From an uncultured Collinsella sp. (GTDB lineage: Bacteria > Actinomycetota > Coriobacteriia > Coriobacteriales > Coriobacteriaceae): a stretch of DNA of 57,640 nucleotides. This document shows, piece by piece, positions 23,584 to 31,329 of this stretch. How positions within the stretch are numbered: position 1 is the stretch's first letter; every line of letters starts with the position of its first letter. The stretch spans positions 1-57,640 of the forward strand of contig CABUWD010000001.1 in the NCBI GenBank assembly GCA_902495155.1. The letters are read 5' to 3'. The translations under genes were made by a program, and so were the position numbers. The notes beneath the pieces are model-generated. The model was given only the letters and a program-made list of their open reading frames with translations, had not been told where the DNA came from and ran no database searches.

Positions 23584-24330
23584 CTAGAGGCGGTAGGGGG
23601 CGCCGCTGCGGATGATGGATTCGCGCACCAGGACATCCATGGCGTCGAGGGTGATCTCGGGCATCTCTCGGTACTTCTGCAGCACCGAGAGCTCGGTGCA
23701 GGCCAGAATGACGCGGTCGCAGCCGCTACGGGCGAACTCCCACATCACGCGGTCGAACTTATCCATATCGGGCTCACGTCCGGCCTTCACATCATCGTAG
23801 ATAAGCGACATCACATCGTTCTGACGTTTCTCGCTGGGATAGACAACCTCAACACCCGCAGCCTTACATTCGCGGCCGTAGACGCCCGCGCCCACGGTTC
23901 CGTCGGTGCCCATGATGCCAATCTTGTGCACCGGCTCGGCCGGCATACTCAGGTTGGGGTCGAACTCGCACTCCCCCATCACCGCACCGGCCAGAGCATA
24001 GCGCACCGACTCACGTGGCATGTGGATAATCGGCACCTTCGTAAACGACTGGATCTGGTCGTAGAAGTAGTGCGACGTGTTGCAGGGAATGGCAATGTGC
24101 GCACAGCCCAGCGACTCGAGTGCCTGAGCACACTCTTTCATGGTCGCCAGCAGCTTGGCATGCTCGCCGGTCTTAATGGCCAACGTGCGGTCGGGCATGG
24201 TCGACTTGGAGAGCACCACCATGTCGATATGTTCCTGATCGCAGGCAGCAGCCGTATGACGCACCACCTGGTCGTAGTAATACGACGTGGCCTCGGCGCC
24301 CATGCCGCCGATAACTCCCAGCTTTTCCAT
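23584..24330 (-). CDS. aspartate/glutamate racemase
   Basis: This 248-aa cofactor-independent racemase interconverts L- and D-aspartate (or glutamate) with two cysteines. They are visible in IPCNTSHYFYD near residue 82 and VILACTELSVLQ near residue 203; the N-terminal GVIGGMGAEAT is typical of the aspartate racemase branch rather than MurI. I chose the ATG at 24330 because AAGGAGG precedes it. It lies 84 bases downstream of a D-aspartate-ligase-like gene on the same strand, the arrangement known in Enterococcus faecium, so its job is most likely to supply D-Asp for the peptidoglycan bridge. Confidence 0.93.
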   Translation of the reverse strand: MEKLGVIGGMGAEATSYYYDQVVRHTAAACDQEHIDMVVLSKSTMPDRTLAIKTGEHAKLLATMKECAQALESLGCAHIAIPCNTSHYFYDQIQSFTKVPIIHMPRESVRYALAGAVMGECEFDPNLSMPAEPVHKIGIMGTDGTVGAGVYGRECKAAGVEVVYPSEKRQNDVMSLIYDDVKAGREPDMDKFDRVMWEFARSGCDRVILACTELSVLQKYREMPEITLDAMDVLVRESIIRSGAPYRL

Positions 24331-24414
24331 CGCCGCCTCCTTGGTGACGCTTGCGCAATTGCGCGTATCATACCCGCGCCCGCCCGATGCAAACCGGACG
24401 GGCGCCGCGCTCAT

Positions 24415-25671
24415 CTACTTGTAATACGTCTTGAACAGCTTAAAGTGGCGCAGCTTGGTGTGCCACATGCGCAGCCAGCGGTTAAAGACAAAGTCGCCCT
24501 TCATAAACGAAGGGTCGGCGCCCTTACCTTCCTTGTCCAGGCGATGCACCTTAGCGCGCAGCTCGGGATCCTTGACGTACTTGTCGACGACGCCCATGGG
24601 GACGACCATCCACAGGGCCTCGTCCTGCGCCGTCACAAACTCCGGCTCAAACGGGCGGTTGAACACATACTCGTCCACCACATACTTGGCAACGTTAAAG
24701 CCGCTGTTGGTAACGTAGTAGTTGCTGCGGCCCTGGCGCGTGTTGAAATCGAAGAACTTAAACGAGCCGTCGCGCTCGTCGTACTTAACGTCAAAGTTGG
24801 AATAGCCCACAAAGTGAAGGTCCTCGAGCAGCTTGCGCACGCCGCCCATGAGTTCGTCGTTAGGCTCGGTAATGATACAGGCATGGTTGCCGACACCGTG
24901 GGGCTGATGCTCCTCGAGCAGCACATGGCCCAGGCACATCATGCGGACCTTACCGTTGCGGTCGGAATAGCTGGTGAGCACGCGCATGTACTCGTCGTTG
25001 CCGGGCACGCGATCCTGCAAGATCAGGTCGTCGGTGTAGCCGCTGGCATACGAATCGCGAATGACCTGTTCCAGCTCGGCGCGGTCGGCAATCTCATAGG
25101 CCTTCTTCTGGCCCTCGAACTCATGCTGCCACCACATGATGCCGTCGGAAGGCTTCAGAATCATCGGGTAAGGAAAATCGATCTGGTCGAGCACTTCGGC
25201 AGGCGCCTCACCCTGGGCATTGAGCATCGCCTTGGTAAAGGTAAACGTGTGCGGATAGGGCACGCCATGCTTCTCGCACAGCTCGTAGAAGATCTCCTTC
25301 TTCTGACACTGTTCAAGCATGCTATAGGGAGCGTAAGGCGCGACGATGTTATCCGCCAACTCATGGGCATCCTTGGCCTGAGCCACGAGGGCAACATAGT
25401 TATCGCCACAGCCCACAAGGACAATCGTCTTATCGGCATGCGCTTGGGCAATGCCGTTGACGGTTTTGAGCATCACGGGCATGGTATCGATATCCACGTT
25501 GGGCGTGTAGTCGATAATCTGGCTGCGGTACGCGGGACCCGTCTGGTACTTGCCAAAGACCAGACTCTTGACCTGGTACTCCTCGTAGAAGGCGCGCGCC
25601 ACCGAGTAGGCGTTGATGTCGCCACCGAGCAGCACGGGAATGAACTCGCGCTCTGTAAACTGCAATGCCAT
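24415..25671 (-). CDS. D-aspartate ligase-like ATP-grasp enzyme
   Basis: This 418-aa ATP-grasp protein resembles Aslfm of Enterococcus faecium, which adds beta-D-aspartate to the side chain of the UDP-MurNAc-pentapeptide. The match is best at the N-terminus (FIPVLLGGDINAYSVARAF). ATP-grasp elements are visible: FPYPMILKPSDG near residue 160, LILQDRVPGNDEYMRVL near 210 and FFDFNTRQGRSNYY near 290, where the acidic and Asn residues bind magnesium. With the downstream aspartate racemase it would build a D-Asp cross-bridge. No membrane segment is seen. The ATG has a GGAA-type SD. The gene could alternatively serve another D-amino acid. Confidence 0.85.
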   Translation of the reverse strand: MALQFTEREFIPVLLGGDINAYSVARAFYEEYQVKSLVFGKYQTGPAYRSQIIDYTPNVDIDTMPVMLKTVNGIAQAHADKTIVLVGCGDNYVALVAQAKDAHELADNIVAPYAPYSMLEQCQKKEIFYELCEKHGVPYPHTFTFTKAMLNAQGEAPAEVLDQIDFPYPMILKPSDGIMWWQHEFEGQKKAYEIADRAELEQVIRDSYASGYTDDLILQDRVPGNDEYMRVLTSYSDRNGKVRMMCLGHVLLEEHQPHGVGNHACIITEPNDELMGGVRKLLEDLHFVGYSNFDVKYDERDGSFKFFDFNTRQGRSNYYVTNSGFNVAKYVVDEYVFNRPFEPEFVTAQDEALWMVVPMGVVDKYVKDPELRAKVHRLDKEGKGADPSFMKGDFVFNRWLRMWHTKLRHFKLFKTYYK

Positions 25672-25891
25672 GGAAACTTCCTATCATGAACTGCCCATAC
25701 AACGGGCGGTCTTTGCGCAACTGATTTATTCTAGCGTGCCAAGCCGCCGGCGCCCAAAGCTCCACCGTATCTATGGCAATCGACGTAATCGTCCAGCACG
25801 AAGACGGCGCTCACCGTTGTATGACAACGGGCAATGAACCTACCATTGTTGTAGGATTCAACATGTTGCCCGCCCCGTCGAAAGGTGCACC

Positions 25892-26524
25892 GTGCCCCAG
25901 GCTCATCCGATCAACAACCCCATCATTGACGCCGCCAAGCGCGAACTTGCGGATCGTGCCCAGACGGCAGCTCCCCTACGCACCGCAAACGATGCTTACA
26001 ACGGGCCTGTCCGTATCGTCTCAATCAACACGTCGGAGCACAAAGGCACGCGTAAGTCGCCCGTCTCCGATGGACGCGACACCGTCATCGAGCAATTTGG
26101 CCTCGCTTCCGATGCACACGCCGGGCACTGGCACCGCCAAGTCTCGTTTTTGGCCGCAGAATCAATCCAGACGGCGCAACATCGCGGGCTCGATGTGCAC
26201 GAAGGCGACTTTGGGGAGAACTTCACCACACAAGGTATCAACCTGCTTTCGCTCCCCCTGGGCACACAGCTCAAGATCGGCAACGACGTTCTGGTCGAGA
26301 TCAGCCAGATCGGCAAAGTCTGCCACACCCACTGCGCTATCTACCATCTCGCCGGCGACTGCATCTTTCCCCACGAGGGCATTTTCGGCGTGGTGCTTCG
26401 AGGCGGAGAGGTGCATGTCGGAGACGATATCCAGACAGTCAAGCTCGGCAACGGCGCATGTTCTTTCACCCCAGCCGAGGCGCTCGAAGAAATTGAGCAG
26501 GCTCGCCGCGAGGGAACCCTATAG
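25892..26524 (+). CDS. MOSC domain protein
   Basis: MOSC domains bind molybdenum cofactor or pterin-bound sulfur through a conserved Cys. This 210-aa protein has a short N-terminal extension, then the MOSC core from about residue 45: SDGRDTVIEQFGLASDAHAG, EGDFGENFTTQGI near 110 and the Cys-containing GKVCHTHCAIY near 148. Start is a GTG at 25892 with AAAGGTG upstream; other starts in the first 40 codons are possible. No other molybdenum-cofactor gene is in the window, so its partner is unknown. It is the only gene of its orientation between the D-Asp ligase and the muramidase-like gene. Confidence 0.85.
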   Translation: MPQAHPINNPIIDAAKRELADRAQTAAPLRTANDAYNGPVRIVSINTSEHKGTRKSPVSDGRDTVIEQFGLASDAHAGHWHRQVSFLAAESIQTAQHRGLDVHEGDFGENFTTQGINLLSLPLGTQLKIGNDVLVEISQIGKVCHTHCAIYHLAGDCIFPHEGIFGVVLRGGEVHVGDDIQTVKLGNGACSFTPAEALEEIEQARREGTL

Positions 26525-26589
26525 GTGCAAAACCCCATGTTGGAGTAGCCCTTAAGGCATGAATCTGCGATCAGACCGAGTTCCGTAAC

Positions 26590-26700
26590 GTTAAAGTTGA
26601 ACTCTATGGTTTCTCAACAATTCACTATAACTGCAGGTCAAAGCCAAAGCCTCAAGTTTAACTTGACCCTTTGGAACCTTTAAGGTTCAAGTTGAGGTCG
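26590..26700. promoter_or_regulatory. operator cluster upstream of the secreted muramidase-like gene
   Basis: Two perfect palindromes with 7-bp arms and a single central base lie 22 bases apart: TCAAGTT-T-AACTTGA (26652-26666) and GAACCTT-T-AAGGTTC (26674-26688). The related segments AAGTTGAACTC (26594-26604) and AAGTTGAGGTC flank them. The first resembles a MerR/SoxR-type box by eye. TAGAAT at 26711-26716 is a possible -10. The regulator is unknown. The rest of 26525-26758 shows nothing else. Confidence 0.5.
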
Positions 26701-26758
26701 AAAGCAGTAGTAGAATACCGTTCGAACCATAACCTACGATTGATTGCAGAGGGACTGG

Positions 26759-27892
26759 ATGCAGCATTCGAATCATCGCACCGCAGCGCTCATTGCGTCG
26801 AAGCCGGCTCGTATCATCACGAGCGCCGCGCTCGCCGTTGCGCTGACGGCCACGCCGATGCTCTCCCCCGTTGCGGCGTATGCCGCCTCGCAGGCAACGC
26901 AGGACCAGCTTTCCGCAGCCCAGCAGAAGATCGAAGCCGCCACGAGCGCCTACAACGACGCCCGCACCAAACTCGATGACCTGCAAAAGCAGATTGACTC
27001 CAATGAGGCAAGCATCGAGGAAATCGAGGCCAAGCTTCCCGAGCAGCAGGCCAAGGCAAGCTCCGCCATGCGCGATCTGTACAAGTATCAGAAGGGCACC
27101 AATCCCATCGTGAGCTTCCTGGTCAACGCACAGAGCCTGGGTGAGTTCATCACGACCTGCAAATACACCAACCAGATCACGAGCTCGAGCGTCGACGAGA
27201 TCGAACAGCTCAATAACATGCAAACCGAACTCGAGCAGAACAAGGCTGAGCTCCAGCAGGCCAAGTCTCAGCTTGAGGCAGAGCAGAAAAACGCCGAGGA
27301 TGCGCTGGCGCAGGCCCAGCAGCTCCGCAGCGAGGCACAGGCAAAAGCCGAGCAGGAAAATGCCGCCGAGCTTGCCAAGCTTGAGGCCGATAAGGCCGCT
27401 GCCGCCGAGAAGCTCTCGGGCGAGGGCGTAAGCGGCAGCAATTCCAGCAGCCAGGCCACCAACACCAACACCACCATCGACACCACGGTGAACAACGCCA
27501 ATACCGGTAGCTCCGATTACGATTCGTTCATTAATGAGTGGACGAGCCGCATCGACAAGTATCTCGCCGGCTCCCCCATGGCAGGCCAGGGCTATAACTT
27601 TGCCGTCGCCGCTTGGAATACCGGTGTCGATCCCCGTTGGTCCCCCGCCATCGCCTGCATCGAGAGCACCAAGGGCGCTTATTGCGCCAATTCTTACAAC
27701 GCCTGGGGCTGGAGTGCACGTGGCGGCGGTTGGCGCAGCTTTGGCAGCTGGAGCGAGGGCATCTCCGCTCACGTTGCCTATCTGGGCGCCAACTACGGCT
27801 CCACCCTTACCCCGGCTGCGGCCAAAAAGTACTGCCCGCCCACGTGGCAGGACTGGTACAACAAAGTCGCCGCTCAGATGAACCGCATCTAA
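26759..27892 (+). CDS. secreted coiled-coil muramidase-like protein
   Basis: This 377-aa exported protein likely remodels peptidoglycan. A long signal peptide ends near residue 42 (SPVAAYA before ASQATQ). Residues 45-230 are a charged coiled coil as in PcsB, CwlO and RipA, rich in Gln, Ala and Glu. A Ser/Asn/Thr linker to about 265 leads to a C-terminal lysozyme-like domain: WNTGVDPRWSPAIACIESTKG, NAWGWSARGGGW and YCPPTWQDWYNKVAAQM, which resembles the glucosaminidase/Bax fold with a Glu in AIACIEST as candidate acid. I chose the ATG at 26759 after GAGGG. The catalytic assignment is inferred. Confidence 0.82.
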   Translation: MQHSNHRTAALIASKPARIITSAALAVALTATPMLSPVAAYAASQATQDQLSAAQQKIEAATSAYNDARTKLDDLQKQIDSNEASIEEIEAKLPEQQAKASSAMRDLYKYQKGTNPIVSFLVNAQSLGEFITTCKYTNQITSSSVDEIEQLNNMQTELEQNKAELQQAKSQLEAEQKNAEDALAQAQQLRSEAQAKAEQENAAELAKLEADKAAAAEKLSGEGVSGSNSSSQATNTNTTIDTTVNNANTGSSDYDSFINEWTSRIDKYLAGSPMAGQGYNFAVAAWNTGVDPRWSPAIACIESTKGAYCANSYNAWGWSARGGGWRSFGSWSEGISAHVAYLGANYGSTLTPAAAKKYCPPTWQDWYNKVAAQMNRI

Positions 27893-27902
27893 GTGCAACT
27901 GC

Positions 27903-27929
27903 AAAGGGCCCCAATAGGGCCCTTTTCTT
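27903..27929 (+). terminator. terminator of the muramidase-like gene
   Basis: AAAGGGCCC (27903-27911) pairs with GGGCCCTTT (27917-27925) and is followed by a T-rich run; it abuts the stop of the convergent kinase gene. Confidence 0.85.
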
Positions 27930-29318
27930 TTAGGTAGCGGAGGTATCGACGACGCCGGTCGCATTGGCAACCGCGACTATGACGATCATGCACAGGAGCA
28001 GCACACCCAATGCCTTGAGCCAGAGTTTCGCGAGTTTCTTGCCGCGATAGCTGTCGAGCAGTGCGAATCGCCGACGAAGACGGCGCTTATCGAGCAGCGC
28101 AAAATGCATAAGCACCATAAGGCCATCGACAAAGAAAAAATACTCGATTATGAGAAGCCACGTCGGGTAGCTTTGGTTTGCTCCGGTGGGGTGAAAGACG
28201 GCAAAGTGACTTCCGGCAAAGAACACAAGCAGCGAGAAGAAGACGAGCGTATTCCAAATGCGCCCCAGAGACTCCGGAACGCGAGAGAGCAGACCGCATG
28301 CAGTGGAGGCGGCAGGCCTAGGAAGCCCTGTGGGGTTCTGGAGCCCTTGGGGCGTCAACACCGTCTCCGAGGCCGGAGTACGGACAAGCACAGGCGCAGG
28401 AGGCCGCACGGGGCGACTTAGATCGTATGCCGCGCGCGTCGCCCGTCCCAACGCTTCCGCGCTCGCAAAACGCTTGGCCGGGTCGAGCGCCATCGACATG
28501 CAGACGGCATCGGCAAGTGGAGTGGGAATGCCGCATGCCTCACATTGCTCGCGCATGTCGAGCCCTGGTTTAGGGTCGACTCCCGTCAAGCAAAAGAACA
28601 ACAGGGCCCCAAGTGCGTAGACATCGCTGCGCACACTCGTCTGCCCAAACCCATACTGCTCGGGCGGCGCATAGGGTCGCGTGCCAAACTTGACGGTGTC
28701 AGCATCGGCGCCATCGCGCCATACGCGCGCGATCCCCAGGTCGATAATCACCAGCGATGAAAATGTCAGGCCGTCATCAGGCGTATAGTTGGCACCTGTC
28801 ACGATGATATTCGACGGCTTGAGGTCGCGATGGATCACCGGCGCCGACGTCTCCCCCACCATTGCAAAACCGGCATGGAGCTCGCCCACGGCATCGCATA
28901 GGGCAGGATACAATTCACGCGCATAATCGGGGGTGGCTCCCAGACGGTCCACCAGAGCCCCGAGTGTCTCCCCTTCGATGTATTCCATAACCACGTTGAG
29001 CTCGTCGCCCACACGACGACAATCGACGATTCTGGGCAGGTGCTCAAAACGCCTACCTGCCCGTTGCGCGGCAAACAGACGCTCGTATGCCCCGCCGATT
29101 TGAGCCGAAGCATCGATGCGTTTACGGACAAAGGGGCCGAGCGAACCACCGCCGGTTCCTTCAAAGTACACGAGCTCGGTTGTTTCAACGGACGAGCGCT
29201 TAAGTACACGCTCCACGCGATAGCTGTCGTCGCGATCGAGCGACGCCAGGTGCTCGGCAAGCGCTGCGGTCAGCTCGTCATCGGAATATGTTGGGGTCTG
29301 AGTATCCATAGCCTCCAT
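27930..29318 (-). CDS. Ser/Thr protein kinase with C-terminal membrane segments
   Basis: This 462-aa protein has an N-terminal Hanks-type kinase domain (about 30-290): ATP-site region with LGPFVRKRID (catalytic Lys), VIHRDLKPSNII (catalytic loop) and FGTRPYAPPEQYG (P+1/APE region). The metal-binding DFG is DLG (VIIDLGIAR), common in bacterial kinases. After a Pro-rich linker, two or three hydrophobic helices (about 365-460) anchor it in the membrane. No PASTA repeats are present, so it is not a PrkC-type wall sensor. The start is uncertain among ATGs at 29321, 29318 and 29309; none has an ideal SD. A small HTH protein gene precedes it by 89 bases on the same strand. Confidence 0.9.
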   Translation of the reverse strand: MEAMDTQTPTYSDDELTAALAEHLASLDRDDSYRVERVLKRSSVETTELVYFEGTGGGSLGPFVRKRIDASAQIGGAYERLFAAQRAGRRFEHLPRIVDCRRVGDELNVVMEYIEGETLGALVDRLGATPDYARELYPALCDAVGELHAGFAMVGETSAPVIHRDLKPSNIIVTGANYTPDDGLTFSSLVIIDLGIARVWRDGADADTVKFGTRPYAPPEQYGFGQTSVRSDVYALGALLFFCLTGVDPKPGLDMREQCEACGIPTPLADAVCMSMALDPAKRFASAEALGRATRAAYDLSRPVRPPAPVLVRTPASETVLTPQGLQNPTGLPRPAASTACGLLSRVPESLGRIWNTLVFFSLLVFFAGSHFAVFHPTGANQSYPTWLLIIEYFFFVDGLMVLMHFALLDKRRLRRRFALLDSYRGKKLAKLWLKALGVLLLCMIVIVAVANATGVVDTSAT

Positions 29319-29407
29319 CATAGCGCAGGGCGCAGACACCCCATGGCATCCGCGCCCCGTTCGTTTGCATCGTTGTTCGGCAGCTCCGCCGGCTCAGATA
29401 TCAGCCG

Positions 29408-29830
29408 CTAACTCACCGTCTCCTCGCCAAAGCGATACAGCTCCTCGTTGACCTTTTGGAGGCTGCACCCACGATCGATGCAAAAGATGATAATCGCATC
29501 GCGGCGGTCCTTGCAGTTAAGGACGCTTACCCCGGCAGCCGTCAGCGCACGGTTAGTCTCTTTGAGCGTCAGCGCCATCGCAAAGGCAATCTGCAGCACC
29601 TTATTGCGGCTCGGATGCCGCGCACCGGTAAAAATCTGATAGCCAAAGGTCTCATTGAGATCGGCCATACGAACCACGCGCGAGCGCTCCAAGCCCTTTT
29701 CCTGCAGTAGCTGCTTCAGGTAGTTCGAAAGCGACGGGGCGGCAAAGTCGTGCTCCCTGATATAGCCATCGATGTTCGGCGCATCGAGAAGCTCATTGAG
29801 CAACTCGTCAGTCAGCTTTTTATCGGGCAT
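29408..29830 (-). CDS. small HTH protein paired with the Ser/Thr kinase
   Basis: The 140-aa protein is predicted all-helical. Residues 33-100 look like a divergent XRE-type HTH: LSNYLKQLLQEKGLERSRVVRMADLN, then FGYQIFTGARHPSRNKVLQIAFAM. The C-terminal 40 residues (LNCKDRRDAIIIFCIDRGCSLQKVNEELYRFG) are conserved in look and may bind a partner. GAGG precedes the ATG. Its gene is directly upstream of the membrane kinase, and similar HTH-kinase gene pairs occur in gut Firmicutes and Coriobacteria to my recollection. A signalling pair, with the HTH protein as regulator or kinase substrate, is inferred; function is unknown. Confidence 0.75.
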   Translation of the reverse strand: MPDKKLTDELLNELLDAPNIDGYIREHDFAAPSLSNYLKQLLQEKGLERSRVVRMADLNETFGYQIFTGARHPSRNKVLQIAFAMALTLKETNRALTAAGVSVLNCKDRRDAIIIFCIDRGCSLQKVNEELYRFGEETVS

Positions 29831-29862
29831 ACGACCTCACCTCCCCCTGTGCATGCAACATG

Positions 29863-30306
29863 CTAGAAACCGCTCACATCCGAGCGCTCCCAACTGACGA
29901 CCTGATCGGGAGACACCGTACCCAGCGCCTCGAACTTCCAGGAGCCGCCTGCCTTCAGATGATTGGTATTTGCAAGAGCCGTTCCAACCTGGTTGCCATC
30001 AGCATCATACAGAACATATTCAATCTGAATGTAGCTCTTTTCCTTGTCCGTGTTATTGGTCAGCGTGCCCGTGATCTTATAGGCAAACTGATTGGAGGTG
30101 TCTTCAGCCTCGTCAGCAATGGTATACGGTTCTTGCGGTTCTTTTTGCTCCTCAGCCTGCTGTGTCGCCTCGGCAGGTTTTGCCGAATCGCTCGCAGACG
30201 AATCGGTTGAATTGCCACCCATAGAGCCCACGGCACCGACGATAACCAGCACCACGATGACGCCTAGGACAATCTTGCCGATCGGCTTCTTTCCCTCTTT
30301 TGCCAT
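29863..30306 (-). CDS. membrane-anchored FxLYD domain protein
   Basis: The 147-aa protein has an N-terminal basic stub, one membrane helix (IGKIVLGVIVVLVIVGAVG), a Ser/Asp/Glu/Gln-rich linker and a C-terminal beta-sandwich of the FxLYD type: AYKITGTLTNNTDKEKSYIQIEYVLYDADGN, with VLYD as the family signature. Such domains sit outside the membrane; their ligands are unknown. The ribosome binding site AGGAAGG lies inside a 14-bp perfect hairpin (30312-30365), so translation should need the hairpin opened. It lies 32 bases upstream of the HTH gene start and may be co-transcribed with the HTH-kinase pair. Confidence 0.82.
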   Translation of the reverse strand: MAKEGKKPIGKIVLGVIVVLVIVGAVGSMGGNSTDSSASDSAKPAEATQQAEEQKEPQEPYTIADEAEDTSNQFAYKITGTLTNNTDKEKSYIQIEYVLYDADGNQVGTALANTNHLKAGGSWKFEALGTVSPDQVVSWERSDVSGF

Positions 30307-30311
30307 TATTC

Positions 30312-30365
30312 ATCCTTCCTACGATCCGGCTACCGCGCCGGCACACAGCACATCGTAGGAAGGAT
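30312..30365 (-). promoter_or_regulatory. hairpin sequestering the FxLYD gene RBS
   Basis: On the minus strand, ATCCTTCCTACGAT (30365-30352) pairs perfectly with ATCGTAGGAAGGAT (30325-30312), 14 bp, and the 3' arm contains the Shine-Dalgarno AGGAAGG six or seven bases before the ATG at 30306. A CCGGC/GCCGG hairpin caps the loop. Translational control is inferred. Confidence 0.7.
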
Positions 30366-30470
30366 TGAACTTGAATTCATTAGCTGAGAGCTAAGGCTGC
30401 GGTAAACGACCAATGCAGTTATCCAAACGCCGAGCAAACGCACTTTGCGCGACCGTCTGCTGGCAGTGCA

Positions 30471-30794
30471 TCAACCCACCGTGACGGATTCCCCGGTAAA
30501 GGCACTGATCATCAACAGGACAAAGAAAACAAGGTAGCTGGCACTCAGCAGGTACGCAATGATCAGAAAGACGACCCAGCCGACATTGGTTTTACCGTCG
30601 GCACGGCGTTGCTCGCGATTGCGGCAGAGCCAAATCGTCACGCCGATGGCAGTGATAAACAGCACGAGCGCCGCCGCGGCAAGCCCGGCAAGCGCAAACA
30701 TCACGCCAATGCTCACAGCAATAACCGGAAGCAGCAGCAAACCGCACCCGCATCCACCCGGACTATATACGGCAGACTGTCGGCGTCGCCTCAT
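30471..30794 (-). CDS. small membrane protein, unknown
   Basis: The 107-aa protein has a basic N-terminus (MRRRRQSAVY), then three hydrophobic segments: about 20-36, 38-60 (FALAGLAAAALVLFITAIGVTIW) and 78-102. A GCGCG-containing Gly/Cys-rich turn (PGGCGCG) precedes the first. I recognise no family. The ATG at 30794 has a purine-rich GGGGGTGG upstream; a GTG ten codons earlier is also possible. It starts 29 bases after the HigA stop on the same strand and is probably co-transcribed with it. Confidence 0.65.
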   Translation of the reverse strand: MRRRRQSAVYSPGGCGCGLLLLPVIAVSIGVMFALAGLAAAALVLFITAIGVTIWLCRNREQRRADGKTNVGWVVFLIIAYLLSASYLVFFVLLMISAFTGESVTVG

Positions 30795-30823
30795 CGCCGC
30801 GCCACCCCCATCATCTTTGAGCA

Positions 30824-31165
30824 CTACAGTGCGATGGCCTGCTGAACAGGAACGATCTTGCCGAGTTCCGGTTCGATCCGCCTTTTCTCGGCCTCGAGAT
30901 CAAACGCTATCTGGGCGCGCAGCCAATAACCATCCGTCAGGCCAAAGTAGCGGCAAAGGCGAAGGTCGGTATCGGCCGTCACGCGACGTTTTCCCAAGAC
31001 AATCTGCCCGATACGCTGAGCCGGAATCCCAGTCTCTTTCGCAAGGCGATATTGAGAAATGCCCATGGGAACAAGAAACTCCTCTTTGAGAAGCTCGCCA
31101 GGAGTCACCGGCGACAGCAAATCGGGCGCAGTCTCATCACTTGTGATAATCGACGATTTCGACAT
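30824..31165 (-). CDS. higA: HigA-family antitoxin, apparently orphaned
   Basis: HigA is the DNA-binding antitoxin of HigBA modules and represses its own promoter. The 113-aa protein has the family core VTPGELLKEEFLVPMGISQYRLAKETGIPAQRIGQIV-type HTH (residues 20-60), then KRRVTADTDLRLCRYFG and WLRAQIAFDLE. I chose the ATG at 31165, with AGGGG ten bases upstream; the first 15 residues are variable. The toxin gene normally just upstream is reduced to its last 28 codons, which overlap this start in another frame. A strong promoter with operator-like palindromes is retained. Confidence 0.9.
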   Translation of the reverse strand: MSKSSIITSDETAPDLLSPVTPGELLKEEFLVPMGISQYRLAKETGIPAQRIGQIVLGKRRVTADTDLRLCRYFGLTDGYWLRAQIAFDLEAEKRRIEPELGKIVPVQQAIAL

Positions 31166-31223
31166 TCCAAGCCATCCCCTGTCTCCACTCAAAACAGACC
31201 CGATAGCGCTCATTACGATACAA
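31137..31223 (-). pseudogene. higB: HigB toxin C-terminal remnant
   Basis: In a frame shifted from higA, 28 codons after an in-frame TGA encode RYRVCFEWRQGMAWNVEIV followed by DYHK and a stop. This matches the C-terminal strand of RelE/HigB toxins (typically YRICFRW, then DVEIVDYH). The remaining 60 or so N-terminal codons of a HigB are absent upstream, where promoter sequence stands instead. The overlap with the higA start suits an original higBA arrangement. It is too short to be a working toxin. Confidence 0.75.
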
Positions 31224-31225
31224 TC

Positions 31226-31254
31226 ATAGTATCGCCTTACGTTAGTAACGTCAA
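31226..31254 (-). promoter_or_regulatory. higA promoter with two dyads
   Basis: TTGACG (31254-31249) and TACTAT (31231-31226) are 17 bases apart on the minus strand. The spacer holds ACGTTA-C-TAACGT, a perfect dyad starting inside the -35, and CGATAC-N7-GTATCG spans the -10. Both suit autoregulation by HigA. The predicted start of transcription falls just before the HigB remnant. Confidence 0.7.
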
Positions 31255-31329
31255 ACGTTTCTATAGACTTACATCTCTATTATATCGTACGTTTGTTCGT
31301 GTTTTCTAGAACAAATAGTCCTTCACACC

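Noticed and set aside
23569..25689. 706-codon plus-strand frame opposite the racemase and D-Asp ligase genes
   Set aside because: It is His/Arg/Val-rich, spans two clear minus-strand genes and has no domain.
26687..27970. 427-codon minus-strand Gly/Leu-rich frame opposite the muramidase-like gene
   Set aside because: It mirrors the coiled-coil codon pattern of the real gene, which has a signal peptide and folded domain.
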